NCBI RefSeq assembly: GCF_009905215.1 | Contig: NZ_CP047593.1 | Location: 2,732,900 to 2,796,899 of the forward strand | Origin: Tichowtungia aerotolerans | GTDB lineage: Bacteria > Verrucomicrobiota > Kiritimatiellia > Kiritimatiellales > Tichowtungiaceae | Direction of reading: 5' to 3' | Length of the DNA: 64,000 nt | Part shown: positions 26,947-35,987 of the stretch, piece after piece | How positions within the stretch are numbered: position 1 is the stretch's first letter | How the letters are laid out: every line of letters begins with the position of its first letter | Translations under genes and position numbers: made by a program | Notes under the pieces: generated by a model | What the model saw: the letters and a program-made list of their open reading frames with translations, nothing else | Database searches by the model: none | Told to the model about the DNA's origin: nothing

Positions 26947-27531
26947 ATGGGGCTCTTCGCAAACAGTAAACGGAACATGGTCGTCAGTATCGACGCCATT
27001 CTCCAGAGTAAAGGAATCCGCGGACGCGCCGTGCCGCGTCAGCAACTGCAGGTCTTGCGCTCACTCTCCCGTCTGGTGCAGCGTGAAAAACTGAACGTGA
27101 CTGCCGTCATTGCCGGCAAACCGCTCAACAAAGCGCCGAATAATAAAAAATTCGACGGAGTGCGGGTTCGTTACGTCAAAGACGAAAGCAAAACCGAGGC
27201 TGAACTGATCAGATCCCTCAAGCATGCCGGATCGGCCGGGGTGCTGGTGACTGAAAATGTTGAGCTCGAAACCAAGGTGCTTCGCGGTGGAAAAGACACC
27301 CTGCGTACCTCCACCTTCCGCAAGCTGCTTGATGACGGTGGCGACGAAGGCGGACGCCAGGATGGCGGCAACCGCGACCGCAGCAATAACGGCGGACGCA
27401 AAAACCGTCGTGAGCGCAACAACAACCGTTCCGAGCGCAAAAAACAGCGCCCGTCGAAAGAAAAAGCGCCTAAAAAAGAACAAGACAAAGAACAGGACGA
27501 AATCAGCCAGATGATCGATCTGGTCGATTAA
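26947..27531 (+). CDS. Divergent NYN-like protein with Arg/Asn/Lys-rich tail
   Basis: A 194-residue protein. The first about 135 residues look like a remote NYN/YacP fold: VVSIDAIL in place of the usual IDGYN strand, a helix with RQQLQVLRSLSRL, a VTAVIAG strand, TEAELIRSL matching the TADE-type helix, and VLVTENVELE. The invariant asparagine after IDGY is missing. Residues 135-185 are low complexity and very basic (GGNRDRSNN, NRRERNNNRSERKKQRPSKEK), typical of RNA-binding tails. An AAAGGAAG site precedes the ATG. A classical terminator, built on the dispersed palindrome, follows. RNA binding or processing is inferred only. Confidence 0.7.
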   Translation: MGLFANSKRNMVVSIDAILQSKGIRGRAVPRQQLQVLRSLSRLVQREKLNVTAVIAGKPLNKAPNNKKFDGVRVRYVKDESKTEAELIRSLKHAGSAGVLVTENVELETKVLRGGKDTLRTSTFRKLLDDGGDEGGRQDGGNRDRSNNGGRKNRRERNNNRSERKKQRPSKEKAPKKEQDKEQDEISQMIDLVD

Positions 27532-27556
27532 GATTACTCTGTTCTCGATCAACGAG

Positions 27557-27594
27557 CGGTGTTTTTCCAAACCTTGGAAAAACACCGTTTTTTT
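27557..27594 (+). terminator. Rho-independent terminator with the dispersed palindrome as stem
   Basis: CGGTGTTTTTCCAA (27557-27570) pairs perfectly with TTGGAAAAACACCG (27574-27587) around a 3-base loop, followed by seven T residues. The palindrome core TTCCAA-ACC-TTGGAA (27565-27579) forms the top of the stem. It ends the NYN-like gene 25 bases after its stop. Confidence 0.9.
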
Positions 27595-27632
27595 GTATGT
27601 CGATTGGAGAGAGACGGAGTGCGATGCCGCTC

Positions 27633-27929
27633 TTATGATCCGATTATGTTTCCAAGCACTAATATTGTAATGGAGCTGATTTGAATGAACTGTAGTGCCA
27701 AATGACACCAAAGTGGCCATGGAATATGTTGTTGTTCTTTTAGAGCAATACGTACAGCTTTTCCTAAATCGAAGGTTTCTGGGAATCCGAAAAACCAGAC
27801 CTTCCAACTGGAGGAGCGGTGTCCTTGTTCTCGAATCCATGGTGCCGTGAAAAATGCCCAGAATTGCATTGAAATAACATAGCCCAAAACTGCGCCGATA
27901 ATCAGGATGAGGTTTGTTTTTTCAGTCAT
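27633..27929 (-). CDS. Small two-helix membrane protein, hypothetical
   Basis: A 98-residue protein of unknown family. It has two clear hydrophobic segments, LILIIGAVLGYVISMQFWAFF near the N-terminus and FIQISSITILVLGNIIG at the C-terminus, with a polar loop between (WIREQGHRSSSWKVW). The base composition is more AT-rich than the neighbours. It converges with the NYN-like gene. It could be a recent acquisition or a fast-evolving small membrane protein; no function can be given. Confidence 0.55.
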   Translation of the reverse strand: MTEKTNLILIIGAVLGYVISMQFWAFFTAPWIREQGHRSSSWKVWFFGFPETFDLGKAVRIALKEQQHIPWPLWCHLALQFIQISSITILVLGNIIGS

Positions 27930-28118
27930 AATTCTTTTGGTTGGTTATTTAATGGTTGAAGTTTGTTTCTTATAGACGAAGTTTAGTGCGAACTACTGCA
28001 GCTTCAAGCAGTAAGCGCGTTTGCGTGGAGGGGTTGGGAAATTTATCGGAGTCGCGGCTCGTTCTTTCCAATGTTTGGGAATATTCTCGGGGTTTTTGCG
28101 ATAAAACGGAGCATTTCA

Positions 28119-28733
28119 GTGGAAAAGCATTTTATTTTTGATTTGGGCAATGTGCTGGTCGATTTCAACCTCGACGAGGTGCTGGACAGTGTCATGGCTT
28201 CTGCCGGGGTTTCTGAGCTTCCGGCAGGCGTTCGGCTGCAGGACACGGCCAGGGTGGTTGAGGTGGAAACCGGGAAACTCAGCGACGAAGCGTATCTGGC
28301 GGATATCTGCCAAACGACCGGTTTGAGGCTGACACTTGAGCATCTGATTGCTGCATGGCAGAAGGGGTTTCATCTGAACCCGGTCGGAACAGCGCTGTTT
28401 CGTGAGCTCAGGGAGCAGGGGCGTCCGGTTCATATCCTGAGCAATCTGGCGTGGCATAACATGGAAGCCGTTCGCCGCAACTGGCCGGGTTTTTTTGATC
28501 AGTCCCATGAAAACTTTTTTTCGTATGAACTGGGCTATCACAAACCCGACGAGCGCATCTATCGCGCGGCACTGGATCGTCTCGGCGCCAATCCATCCGA
28601 TTGCCTGTTTTTCGATGATAAAGCTGAAAACGTGGAAGGCGCCCGTTCTGCCGGTATGAACGCCCACATTTTTTCCACTGATCGTATTGCCGACATCCGC
28701 CGGGAGGTGGAGAACTTCAGTTCGGATGGTTGA
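28119..28733 (+). CDS. HAD-family hydrolase (YihX-like phosphatase)
   Basis: A 204-residue haloacid-dehalogenase superfamily protein. Motif I is FDLGNVLVDFN, which has Gly in place of the second Asp, as in YihX and haloacid-dehalogenase-like groups. Motif II is HILSNLAW, motif III lysine is in GYHKPDERIY, and motif IV is LFFDDKAENVEGA. Sugar-phosphate phosphatase activity is typical for YihX; the substrate is not known here. I start at GTG 28119, which has CGGAG seven bases before it. The frame is open to an ATG at 28071, which lies inside a decayed dispersed palindrome and is less likely. Confidence 0.82.
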   Translation: MEKHFIFDLGNVLVDFNLDEVLDSVMASAGVSELPAGVRLQDTARVVEVETGKLSDEAYLADICQTTGLRLTLEHLIAAWQKGFHLNPVGTALFRELREQGRPVHILSNLAWHNMEAVRRNWPGFFDQSHENFFSYELGYHKPDERIYRAALDRLGANPSDCLFFDDKAENVEGARSAGMNAHIFSTDRIADIRREVENFSSDG

Positions 28734-28763
28734 AAAACAAAGCCGGTTTGTCATAGTAATTTG

Positions 28764-29693
28764 ATGAACAGATTTAAATCCATAGCAGTCATCGGAACAG
28801 GAGCGATCGGCGGATACTACGGTGGACTGCTGCAGCGTTCCGGACAGAACGTGCATTTTCTGCTGCACAGCGATTATGAGCATGTGCGTGAACATGGGCT
28901 TCGAATTGACTCAAAGAACGGGGATTTCACGCTGCCTCAGGTTAATGCATGGCGCACGGCCGCAGATATGCCGATGTGCGACCTGGTGCTTGTGGCGCTC
29001 AAGACAACTGCCAATCAGATCCTGCCCGAAATTCTTCCGCATGTGGTACATGAGCACAGTACGGTGCTGGTCCTTCAAAACGGACTGGGATCGGATGACG
29101 ATGTCGCGTCTGTCATTGGTGCAGAGCGCGTGATCGGAGGCCTTTGCTTTATCTGTTCCGGCAAAGTGGGTCCGGGCCATATTCATCACCAGGATTTTGG
29201 GATGATCACGCTGGGCGAATACCGCGCAGACGGAAGTGCCGCCGGGCTGACACCGCGACTGAAGGCGCTGGGCGCCCTGTTGGAGTCGGCCGGAATTCCG
29301 ATTCGCATGGAAGAGGATCTGCTGCTGGCCCGCTGGAAAAAGCTGGTCTGGAATATTCCGTTTAACGGGCTGTCGGTGGTGAAAAACTGCCTGACGGATA
29401 CGCTGATGAGCGATCCTGAAACCCGTGCCCTCTGCCGGAGACTGATGGAAGAGGTTGCCGCCGGATCCGTAGCCTGTGCGCGCCCGGTTGAAACAGCGTT
29501 TATTGATCAAATGCTCGACTATACCGGAAGCATGACGCCGTATGCCCCGAGCATGAAGCTCGATTATGATCATGGACGTCCGCTGGAACTGGAAGCCATT
29601 TACGGCAATCCGCTGCGCGCAGCCCGCGCCGCCGGCGTTGAGATGCCGGAAACCCAAAAACTTTACGATCAGTTGCGCGAGTTGTCTGCCTAA
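28764..29693 (+). CDS. 2-dehydropantoate 2-reductase family protein
   Basis: A 309-residue NADPH-dependent oxidoreductase of the PanE/ApbA family, which reduces ketopantoate in pantothenate synthesis. The dinucleotide motif GTGAIGGYYGG is near the start. The catalytic-lysine helix is in WKKLVWNIPFNGLSVV, and the C-terminal domain ends with PSMKLDYDHGRPLELEAIYGN, a strong family signature. The ATG at 28764 is chosen over the TTG directly before it. It starts 30 bases after the HAD gene and converges with glgA, nearly touching its stop. Several paralogues of this family act on other substrates, so the gene name is left open. Confidence 0.85.
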   Translation: MNRFKSIAVIGTGAIGGYYGGLLQRSGQNVHFLLHSDYEHVREHGLRIDSKNGDFTLPQVNAWRTAADMPMCDLVLVALKTTANQILPEILPHVVHEHSTVLVLQNGLGSDDDVASVIGAERVIGGLCFICSGKVGPGHIHHQDFGMITLGEYRADGSAAGLTPRLKALGALLESAGIPIRMEEDLLLARWKKLVWNIPFNGLSVVKNCLTDTLMSDPETRALCRRLMEEVAAGSVACARPVETAFIDQMLDYTGSMTPYAPSMKLDYDHGRPLELEAIYGNPLRAARAAGVEMPETQKLYDQLRELSA

Positions 29694-31270
29694 GAGTGGT
29701 AGAGCTTTTCGATGTACTGCTTGGCGGTGGAATCCCACTCGAAGCGGGCCTGTGTGGCGGCGTCGCAGATGGTTTTCCAGTCATTGGAAGAATCGCTGTG
29801 CAGGTCAAGCGCGTCGCCGAGCGCGGCGCCCATTCCGTCGACCTGTTCGGTAAGCGTCGCGCCTTCAAAGCCGAATCCATTGACGCCCGGGGTGACGGTG
29901 TCGTTTAGGCCGCCCGTGCGGTGGACAAGGCAGGGCTGTCCGGCGCGCATGGCGAGCATCTGGCCGATGCCGCAGGGCTCGAAAGAGCTGGGCATGAGGA
30001 ACAGGTCGCCGCAGGTGTAGAGCGCGCCGGCGATGGCGTTGGAGTAGCTGTTGAGGAAGAGAAAGTTGGGATGCATGATCGCGGCTTCGGCGAGGAAGGC
30101 TTCCGTTTCGGGATCACCGGTTCCGAGCAGGATGAAGAGGCGGTCTTTGCCCAGCATTTCGAGCATGTTTTCGAGTCCGGTTTTTCGGTTGGAGCCCCGG
30201 GATTTCAGGATCAGCATTTTCTGGTCGACAATGCGGCTGATGCCGGTGGCGACGAATGCAGGTTTTTTCCGGGCATTGGAAATTTTCTCCAATGTTTGGA
30301 AGGCGGCGTAGTCGGCGAGGTTGAGTGCGCTGCATTTGGAGGCCCAGCGTGCGGCTTCTTTCTTGATGAGAGCAAGCAGGTCGCTGATCGGCATTTTTTC
30401 GGACCGCGGTTCGGAATATTCGCATCCGTTGAGAATGCCGTGCAGGCGGCCTTCGTTCATGGCGGCTTTCAGATCGTGTTCGAGCCCTTCGCCGCCGAAG
30501 TATTCGGGCGGACGGCTCGGGGATAGAATTTCTTTGGCATAGGTTGGAGACACCGTGTGTACGGCGTCGGCCAGCCGGATGCCGGTTGCCATCGGGTTAA
30601 CGCAGTCGGGCCAGCGCGGGTCGGAGAGTGCGTTGAGCAGGTCGGTGTTGAGTTCGAGGCGTGGGAACCAGCTTTCGAGAGAGGAGGCGTCATTTTCGAA
30701 CGGGCGAATGCCCTGCAGGGAGAGGTTGTGAATGGTGTAGGCGGTGCGCAGGTTTTTCAGGGGTGCGAAGATGGGGTCAAACTGGCGCAGGATGAGCAGA
30801 AAAGCGGTGTGCCAGTCGTGCAGGTGCAGAATATCGAGCGGGCCGAAGAACTGTTCTTTGATAGCGGCACCGACCGCGGCATTAAAGCAGGCAAACTTTG
30901 TGGCATCTGTGGCGAACGGACGTTCGGCAATGTCGTGGCTGTAGATTTCGAATTCGCCGCGCGCTTCATTCATCATTTTAAATGCCGGGTGGTCAATGAC
31001 GTAGTGGGAGGCCCGTTCCCCGACCATGGTTCTCGGCCGTACGCGATAAAGGACGGCCATTTGTTCTGCGCCGGAAAAAGGAAAGGCAATGTCGGCAATC
31101 TGTTCGGCGCCGGGTGTTTCGTGCAGATATCCGTAGGAAGGGGTTACAACCGAGACATTGCACCCGTTATTGCTGAGGGCAACCGGGACATCCCGAATCA
31201 CATCTCCGATTCCGCCCACTTTACATTTGGCAATCCCGTCGTTTTCGGATGCAACCATCAAGATATTCAT
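29690..31270 (-). CDS. glgA: Glycogen/starch synthase (GT5 family)
   Basis: A 526-residue glycosyltransferase that extends alpha-1,4-glucan from ADP-glucose. The N-terminal KVGGIGDV motif (residues 17-24) binds the nucleotide sugar. The C-terminal GT-B half has the donor motif MPSSFEPCGIGQMLAMRAG and HRTGGLNDTV. The sequence is more divergent than typical GlgA. Two dispersed palindromes with one mismatch each are in frame: one at 30287-30301 read as FQTLEK, followed by a half copy read as SNARKK, and one at 29775-29789 read as SNDWKT near the C-terminus. It is divergent from ilvB. Confidence 0.88.
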   Translation of the reverse strand: MNILMVASENDGIAKCKVGGIGDVIRDVPVALSNNGCNVSVVTPSYGYLHETPGAEQIADIAFPFSGAEQMAVLYRVRPRTMVGERASHYVIDHPAFKMMNEARGEFEIYSHDIAERPFATDATKFACFNAAVGAAIKEQFFGPLDILHLHDWHTAFLLILRQFDPIFAPLKNLRTAYTIHNLSLQGIRPFENDASSLESWFPRLELNTDLLNALSDPRWPDCVNPMATGIRLADAVHTVSPTYAKEILSPSRPPEYFGGEGLEHDLKAAMNEGRLHGILNGCEYSEPRSEKMPISDLLALIKKEAARWASKCSALNLADYAAFQTLEKISNARKKPAFVATGISRIVDQKMLILKSRGSNRKTGLENMLEMLGKDRLFILLGTGDPETEAFLAEAAIMHPNFLFLNSYSNAIAGALYTCGDLFLMPSSFEPCGIGQMLAMRAGQPCLVHRTGGLNDTVTPGVNGFGFEGATLTEQVDGMGAALGDALDLHSDSSNDWKTICDAATQARFEWDSTAKQYIEKLYHS

Positions 31271-31478
31271 CGTTTTCTGCCCTGTAATTTAGATCTGCAG
31301 TTTGTTTACGGGGACGAACTCTATCTTTCCTTGACGGTTTTATCAATGGGATGTCCTGTTTTTTCCTCTCCTTCGCTTTGTTTGTGGTAATGCGTGTCTT
31401 TTTTGGGGTATTTTTTGGTCTGTTTTGAGTTTGTTTCATAAAATGCGGCTCATTTTTGTCAAAAAATAAATGTGGAGC

Positions 31479-31506
31479 TTGATTTTTTCAAAAAACGATC
31501 TATATT
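31479..31506 (+). promoter_or_regulatory. Probable ilvB promoter
   Basis: TTGATT (31479-31484) and TATATT (31501-31506) are separated by 16 bases in an AT-rich stretch, 43 bases before the ilvB ATG. No leader peptide rich in branched-chain residues is visible, so attenuation is not supported. Confidence 0.5.
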
Positions 31507-31548
31507 TTTTGTCCAGTTTTTTAGAGGAAGTTTCCTTGGAGGTCTAAA

Positions 31549-33288
31549 ATGGGTGATAAAATAAGCATGGATGGCGGTCAGGCAATTATCAGAAGTCTGG
31601 AAGCTCAGGGAGTTGAATACATTTTCGGATATTCCGGCGGTTCGGTTATTCCGATCTTTGATGCGATGATTACGACTCCGTCGAATATCAAGTTCGTTCT
31701 GGTTCGCCACGAGCAGGGGGCCGCTCACATGGCCGATGGTTATGCACGGGCTACCGGGAAGCCGGCTGTTGTTCTGGTTACCAGCGGCCCCGGCGCCACC
31801 AATATTATTACGGGGATCATGACTGCGCACATGGATTCCGTTCCGATGATCTGTCTGACCGGGCAGTCGGTTTCCTGGATGATCGGTAAAGACGCGTTTC
31901 AGGAAGCGGATATTTTCGACATCACCATGCCGGTTGTGAAGCACAGCTATCTGGTCAAATCGACCGACGATCTGCCGCGCGTTATTTACGAGGCGTTTCA
32001 TATCGCCACCACCGGCCGTCCCGGCCCGGTTCTGATCGATATTCCGAAAGATATGAGCGCAGGCCCGATCGGCGTTGATCTCAACGCAGAAATGGACATT
32101 CCCGGCTATAAAACGCATGCGGATGATGAAATCAATTCGGATCACGTTCATGCAATTGCCGAAGCACTGGCTCTGTCGCGCAGACCGCTGATTCTGGCCG
32201 GACACGGCGTTTTAATTGCCGGGGCGCAGGATTCCCTGCGCCAGCTGGCCGAAAAAATGAATGTTCCGGTTACAACCACACTGCTCGGCAAGGGCGCTTT
32301 TCCGGAAACGCACGAGCTGTCGCTCGGCTGGCTCGGCATGCACGGCAGCGCGTATGCCAACAAGGCGGTTTGCGACTGCGATCTGCTGCTGAACATCGGC
32401 TCGCGCTTTGACGACCGCATTCTCGGCGATCCGAAGAGTTTCTGCAAGCAGGCGAAGATTATTCACGTTGATATCGATCCGTCTGAGATTGGAAAAATGA
32501 TTCAGCCGGATATTCACTGTATCGGCGATGCGCTCAAGGTGATTAATGAGCTCATGCCGCACGTTGCCGAACTCAATACCGAAGAGTGGCTGAAACAGCT
32601 CGACCGCTGGAGGCAGAAGTATCCGCTTAAATTCAAGCGGCAGGGAAGCCTGAAAATGCAGCACGTTATCGACGAGTTCTACAAGCTCTCAGACGGAAAG
32701 GCCATTGTTGCGACCGATGTCGGTCAGCATCAGATGTGGGCCGGACAGTTCTATAAATCCGATCATGCCAACACCTTCCTCAGTTCCGGCGGGGCGGGCA
32801 CCATGGGCTTCGGCCTGCCTGCCGCCATCGGCGCGCAGTTCGGATGCCCGGACGATCTGGTCGTCTGTTTCGTCGGAGACGGCGGATTCCAGATGACCCT
32901 GTTCGAGCTGGCGACTGCGGCGATTTACAAGCTGCCGATCAAAATTGTGGTTCTCAACAACCACTATCTCGGCATGGTCCGCCAGTGGCAGGAACTGTTC
33001 TACGACGACCGCAAGAGCGGCGTGGACCTGGAAGGGAACCCGGATTTCGTCAAGCTCGCCGAATCCTACGGAATCAAAGGGTTTAACCTGCGCCGCCCCG
33101 GCGATGTTAAGCGCATTGTTCGCGCCGCGCTCGAGTACAATGATGGACCGTGTCTCATCAACTGTGAGTGTGAGAAGACCGATAACGTTTTCCCGATGAT
33201 CCCTGCCGGAAAACCGATCGAAGACATGATCATCGAGGCTCCCAAAGAGGGGTCCAGAAAGCTGGAAAAACCGACCGGATCCACCTGA
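31549..33288 (+). CDS. ilvB: Acetolactate synthase, large (catalytic) subunit
   Basis: A 579-residue thiamine-diphosphate enzyme, first common step of valine, leucine and isoleucine synthesis. The catalytic glutamate is in [15 protein letters not shown]. The ThDP/metal motif GDGGFQM followed 26 residues later by [16 protein letters not shown] is complete. The FAD-binding middle domain has LGKGAFPE and the usual GSRFDDR. Length is normal. A GGAGG site precedes the ATG. It forms an operon with ilvH. Confidence 0.96.
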   Translation: MGDKISMDGGQAIIRSLEAQGVEYIFGYSGGSVIPIFDAMITTPSNIKFVLVRHEQGAAHMADGYARATGKPAVVLVTSGPGATNIITGIMTAHMDSVPMICLTGQSVSWMIGKDAFQEADIFDITMPVVKHSYLVKSTDDLPRVIYEAFHIATTGRPGPVLIDIPKDMSAGPIGVDLNAEMDIPGYKTHADDEINSDHVHAIAEALALSRRPLILAGHGVLIAGAQDSLRQLAEKMNVPVTTTLLGKGAFPETHELSLGWLGMHGSAYANKAVCDCDLLLNIGSRFDDRILGDPKSFCKQAKIIHVDIDPSEIGKMIQPDIHCIGDALKVINELMPHVAELNTEEWLKQLDRWRQKYPLKFKRQGSLKMQHVIDEFYKLSDGKAIVATDVGQHQMWAGQFYKSDHANTFLSSGGAGTMGFGLPAAIGAQFGCPDDLVVCFVGDGGFQMTLFELATAAIYKLPIKIVVLNNHYLGMVRQWQELFYDDRKSGVDLEGNPDFVKLAESYGIKGFNLRRPGDVKRIVRAALEYNDGPCLINCECEKTDNVFPMIPAGKPIEDMIIEAPKEGSRKLEKPTGST

Positions 33289-33335
33289 TCCGGGATGTTG
33301 TCTTCTGTGAAAAAATATTTTAAGGAGAGTGAATA

Positions 33336-33836
33336 ATGCTTAACAACAAAACAATTCATACGCTCAGTGTTTATGTTTCCAACCGGCCCGGTGTGCTGGC
33401 ACGCATTGCGCAGACTTTTTCCCGGCGCGGTTACAATATCGAGTCGCTCGTCGTTTCGAGTGCGATCGACGGGCACTTTTCCCGAATGACCATCGGGGTC
33501 AGCGGGGCCGAAGAGGGGCTCGGACAGATCATTAAACAGGTCGATAAGCTGATCGATGTGCTGCACTGCACGGACCACACCTTTGATGACGCTGTGACCA
33601 AAGAGATGGGACTGGTTAAAATTGCAGTCGGTGCCGACGGACGCAGCGAAGCGCTTCAGATTGCCGAACATTTCGGCTGCAAAACCGTCGATCTCACCGA
33701 CGAGTCGATGATTCTGCAGGTCGTCGGCGATCCGGCCAAGATCGATGCGCTGATGGGAATGATTCAGAAGTTTAAAATCATCGAAATTGTCCGCACCGGC
33801 AAGGTGCTGATGTCCCGCGGCGCAGACATTACCTGA
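33336..33836 (+). CDS. ilvH: Acetolactate synthase, small (regulatory) subunit
   Basis: A 166-residue regulatory subunit that binds and activates IlvB and gives valine feedback inhibition. The N-terminal ACT domain is evident (HTLSVYVSNRPGVLARIAQTFSRRGYNIESL), and the C-terminal domain has the family pattern RTGKVLMSRG. AAGGAG lies 8 bases before the ATG. It is 47 bases after ilvB. A hairpin with the dispersed palindrome at its tip follows. Confidence 0.95.
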   Translation: MLNNKTIHTLSVYVSNRPGVLARIAQTFSRRGYNIESLVVSSAIDGHFSRMTIGVSGAEEGLGQIIKQVDKLIDVLHCTDHTFDDAVTKEMGLVKIAVGADGRSEALQIAEHFGCKTVDLTDESMILQVVGDPAKIDALMGMIQKFKIIEIVRTGKVLMSRGADIT

Positions 33837-33879
33837 CGTTCTCGGTTCTTATGCGGTGGGTGCCAGGCATTGGAACTCG

Positions 33880-33917
33880 AAAGCCCCGTTTTTCCAATGT
33901 TTGGAAAGCGGGGCTTT
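33880..33917 (+). terminator. Hairpin downstream of ilvBH, tipped by the dispersed palindrome
   Basis: AAAGCCCCG (33880-33888) pairs with CGGGGCTTT (33909-33917). Inside them lies a perfect palindrome core TTCCAA-TGT-TTGGAA (33892-33906), separated by a small internal loop. Only a three-T run follows, so termination may be imperfect. A half copy (ATTGGAA) lies just upstream near 33870. Confidence 0.65.
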
Positions 33918-34018
33918 AACGGAGCGAGAAGAAAAGGATCTAAGCGGTTTCTGATTTCCTCAGGCGATAATGGTGTTGTGTATGTTTTCATTATTGTGAC
34001 TGAACGTACGTCTCAAAG

Positions 34019-34051
34019 CAGCTTATCGGCGGCGGAGTCGCCGATAAGCTG
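34019..34051. terminator. Perfect 13-bp hairpin at the end of the small membrane gene
   Basis: CAGCTTATCGGCG (34019-34031) pairs exactly with CGCCGATAAGCTG (34039-34051) around a 7-base loop. It lies between convergent genes and covers the last codons and stop of the leftward one. No T-run is seen on either side, so it may be a terminator or an RNA-stabilising hairpin. Confidence 0.5.
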
Positions 34052-34235
34052 ACTTTGCTTGGTTCGGATTTTTCTTGTTTTTATAAATCAGAATTTGAAT
34101 CACGAATACAAACGCAGGAACGAATATGATTCTCCCAACGAACGATCCGATTTCTCCACTCTTCAAATCGCTAAAGTAGCCCCAGATGCAAGCAACAGTC
34201 AGAGCAATCATTAGACCGAGAATTTTATCATTCAT
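34023..34235 (-). CDS. Small two-helix membrane protein, hypothetical
   Basis: A protein of about 70 residues if started at MNDKILGLM (ATG 34235); a second in-frame ATG lies at 34256. Two membrane segments are visible (ILGLMIALTVACIWGYF and IIFVPAFVFVIQILIY), with a basic tail ending YRRLRRR. That tail is encoded by one arm of a strong hairpin (34019-34051). The family is not recognised. It is AT-richer than its surroundings, like the small membrane gene at 27633. It converges with ilvBH. Confidence 0.5.
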   Translation of the reverse strand: MNDKILGLMIALTVACIWGYFSDLKSGEIGSFVGRIIFVPAFVFVIQILIYKNKKNPNQAKSAYRRLRRR

Positions 34236-34304
34236 AATGACCCTTTTTAACGGCAAAAAGTGGAAAGTGTGTACTTTGATTTTTCAAATGTGAATCTCAT
34301 GCAT

Positions 34305-34535
34305 TTAGTCTGTGTCGAGTCCGGCGGCGATGAGATCGTGGACGAGGTGGGTGTGGTCGGGATGAAGGTCGACAGGAACGCGTTCTTTACCAAGAGCCTG
34401 GGCCACGCGGCGGCGGGCGCAGAGAAGCGGGTTTCCTCGACAGTAAACGGCCTTGAGTTTTTCAACAACGCAAGGCTGACCCTGTTCGGATTGTGCTGAG
34501 AAAAAAATGCAGTGTTCAAACAGTTCGCACTTCAT
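34305..34535 (-). CDS. Small cysteine-containing protein, hypothetical
   Basis: A 76-residue protein. The start ATG at 34535 has AGAGG five bases before it; the longer frame begins earlier without support. The N-terminus MKCELFEHCIFF and the later VYCRGNPLLCARRRVAQALG give a C-x5-C and C-x6-C arrangement that could bind a metal. From memory, small proteins with such patterns occur in many anaerobes, where they have no assigned role; this similarity is not verified. The ending PVDLHPDHTHLVHDLI is histidine-rich. Confidence 0.6.
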   Translation of the reverse strand: MKCELFEHCIFFSAQSEQGQPCVVEKLKAVYCRGNPLLCARRRVAQALGKERVPVDLHPDHTHLVHDLIAAGLDTD

Positions 34536-34748
34536 AAGAACCTCTGGTTGAGAAAACAAACCAAAGGGTATATAAGGCTTTTGTTTTCGTAAAGATCAAA
34601 CGGCCGAAAGCTGGCCGGTCATGGATCTGAATGGATGTTGGGGGCTCAGAGATCTGTAGCCATTTGCATTATCCGCGGTTGCGATTCAAATCCGGTTCAC
34701 TGCGTATAATAGCGCAGATTTTCCAAAGGTTGGAAATATCGGACTGTC

Positions 34749-35987
34749 TCAGCCGGCTTTGGGCGGGATCATTCCCATGATTTCGGCGGCGGGGCGCTGT
34801 TCGCGCAGCAGCCGGGCCATCGTCTGCATGTACGGATCGATGTGATGCATAAACATTTTGTAGCCGGCGCACAGCCAGCTCAGGCCCGGTTCGCCGTCGG
34901 CGGTCTGCATAAAGCGGTGTTTGGGGCACTCGCCGTTGCAGGCAAAGCGCACATCGCAGTTCAGGCACTGCTTCGGAAGCTTGTCGAGCTTGTCGCTGCC
35001 GAACTTCAGCTGTTTTTCCTGGCTGATGAGCTCCGTCATCGGCGTGTCCATCATGTTGCCGAGATAGTATTCGGGGTAGACAAAGTGGTCGCAGCTGTAG
35101 AGGTCGCCGTTGTGTTCGATGATCATTGCGTCGCCGCATTTTTCTGCGAAAACGCAGAGCGGCGGCGGCATGCCCATCCATGCGTTGAGCATGACGTCGA
35201 AAATCTGAACGAAGACGGTGCCAACGTCGCGCCGCACCCATTCTTCAAAAATATCGATCAGGAACTGTCCGTATTGTTCGGGCTGAACGGTCCACGGCAT
35301 CACGCGGTCGTCGTTGTCGTCCGCGACCAGGTCCGGGGGCAGGGCAAGTTTCAGGCCCATGCGGGCGGCTTCGTCGTCCGGCTTGCGTTCAATAATCGGG
35401 ATGAACTGCAGGAAGGTGCTGCCGGTGCTTTTGAGGAAGTTGTAGATCTCCACGGCGTGTTTGGCGTTCTGACGGGTGACGCAGGTGAGGGTGTTGAAAT
35501 CAACCCGGTGCGCCTTCATCAGTTTCAGCGCTTTCATGACGCGGTCAAAGGTCGGCTTGCCGCCGCGATCGACGCGGAATTTGTCGTGCACATGGCGCGG
35601 ACCGTCGAGGCTGAGGCCGATCAGGAATTTTTCTTTGGCCAGAAATTTGCACCACTTATTGTCGATCAGCGTGCCGTTGGTCTGGAAGGCGTTCTGTACC
35701 GGCCGGCCGGCGGAATATTTTTTCTGGAAGGCCACTGCTTTTTCGAAAAACTCGACGCCCATCAGCGTTGGTTCGCCGCCCTGCCACGCAAAGAGAATTT
35801 CCGGTGTATTCTGCGATTCGCAGTACTGTTTCACATATTCCTCGAGCACCTCGTCGCTCATGCGATGCAGGTTTTCTTTTTGGAATATCGCCTCTTTCTC
35901 GAGGTAGAAGCAATAGGTGCAATTGAGGTTGCAGTCCGGTCCGGCCGGTTTGGCCATCAGATGAAAAGGTCGTCGTTGGTTTAACAT
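34749..35987 (-). CDS. Anaerobic sulfatase maturase (radical SAM, SPASM)
   Basis: A 412-residue oxygen-independent enzyme that turns a cysteine or serine of sulfatases into formylglycine. Radical-SAM cysteines are C19, C23 and C26 in CNLNCTYC, preceded by the family's PFHLMAKPAGPDC. The WQGGEPTLMG and GLSLDGPRHVHD motifs are typical. The YSCDHFVYPEYYLGN stretch has the catalytic-aspartate region, and the C-terminal SPASM cysteines (CLNCDVRFACNGECPKHR, WLCAGYK) hold two auxiliary clusters. It is divergent from an oxygen-dependent FGE-like gene, so both routes of sulfatase activation are next to each other. No sulfatase gene is in the window. Confidence 0.94.
   Translation of the reverse strand: MLNQRRPFHLMAKPAGPDCNLNCTYCFYLEKEAIFQKENLHRMSDEVLEEYVKQYCESQNTPEILFAWQGGEPTLMGVEFFEKAVAFQKKYSAGRPVQNAFQTNGTLIDNKWCKFLAKEKFLIGLSLDGPRHVHDKFRVDRGGKPTFDRVMKALKLMKAHRVDFNTLTCVTRQNAKHAVEIYNFLKSTGSTFLQFIPIIERKPDDEAARMGLKLALPPDLVADDNDDRVMPWTVQPEQYGQFLIDIFEEWVRRDVGTVFVQIFDVMLNAWMGMPPPLCVFAEKCGDAMIIEHNGDLYSCDHFVYPEYYLGNMMDTPMTELISQEKQLKFGSDKLDKLPKQCLNCDVRFACNGECPKHRFMQTADGEPGLSWLCAGYKMFMHHIDPYMQTMARLLREQRPAAEIMGMIPPKAG

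Noticed and set aside
34660-34712. tRNA-like T-arm (GATTCAAATCC) in the gap before the sulfatase maturase
   Set aside because: No acceptor, D or anticodon stem can be formed around it.
34842-35984. Plus-strand open frame of 380 codons opposite the anaerobic sulfatase maturase
   Set aside because: Pure shadow of a strongly conserved radical-SAM gene; histidine/valine-rich composition typical of antisense frames.
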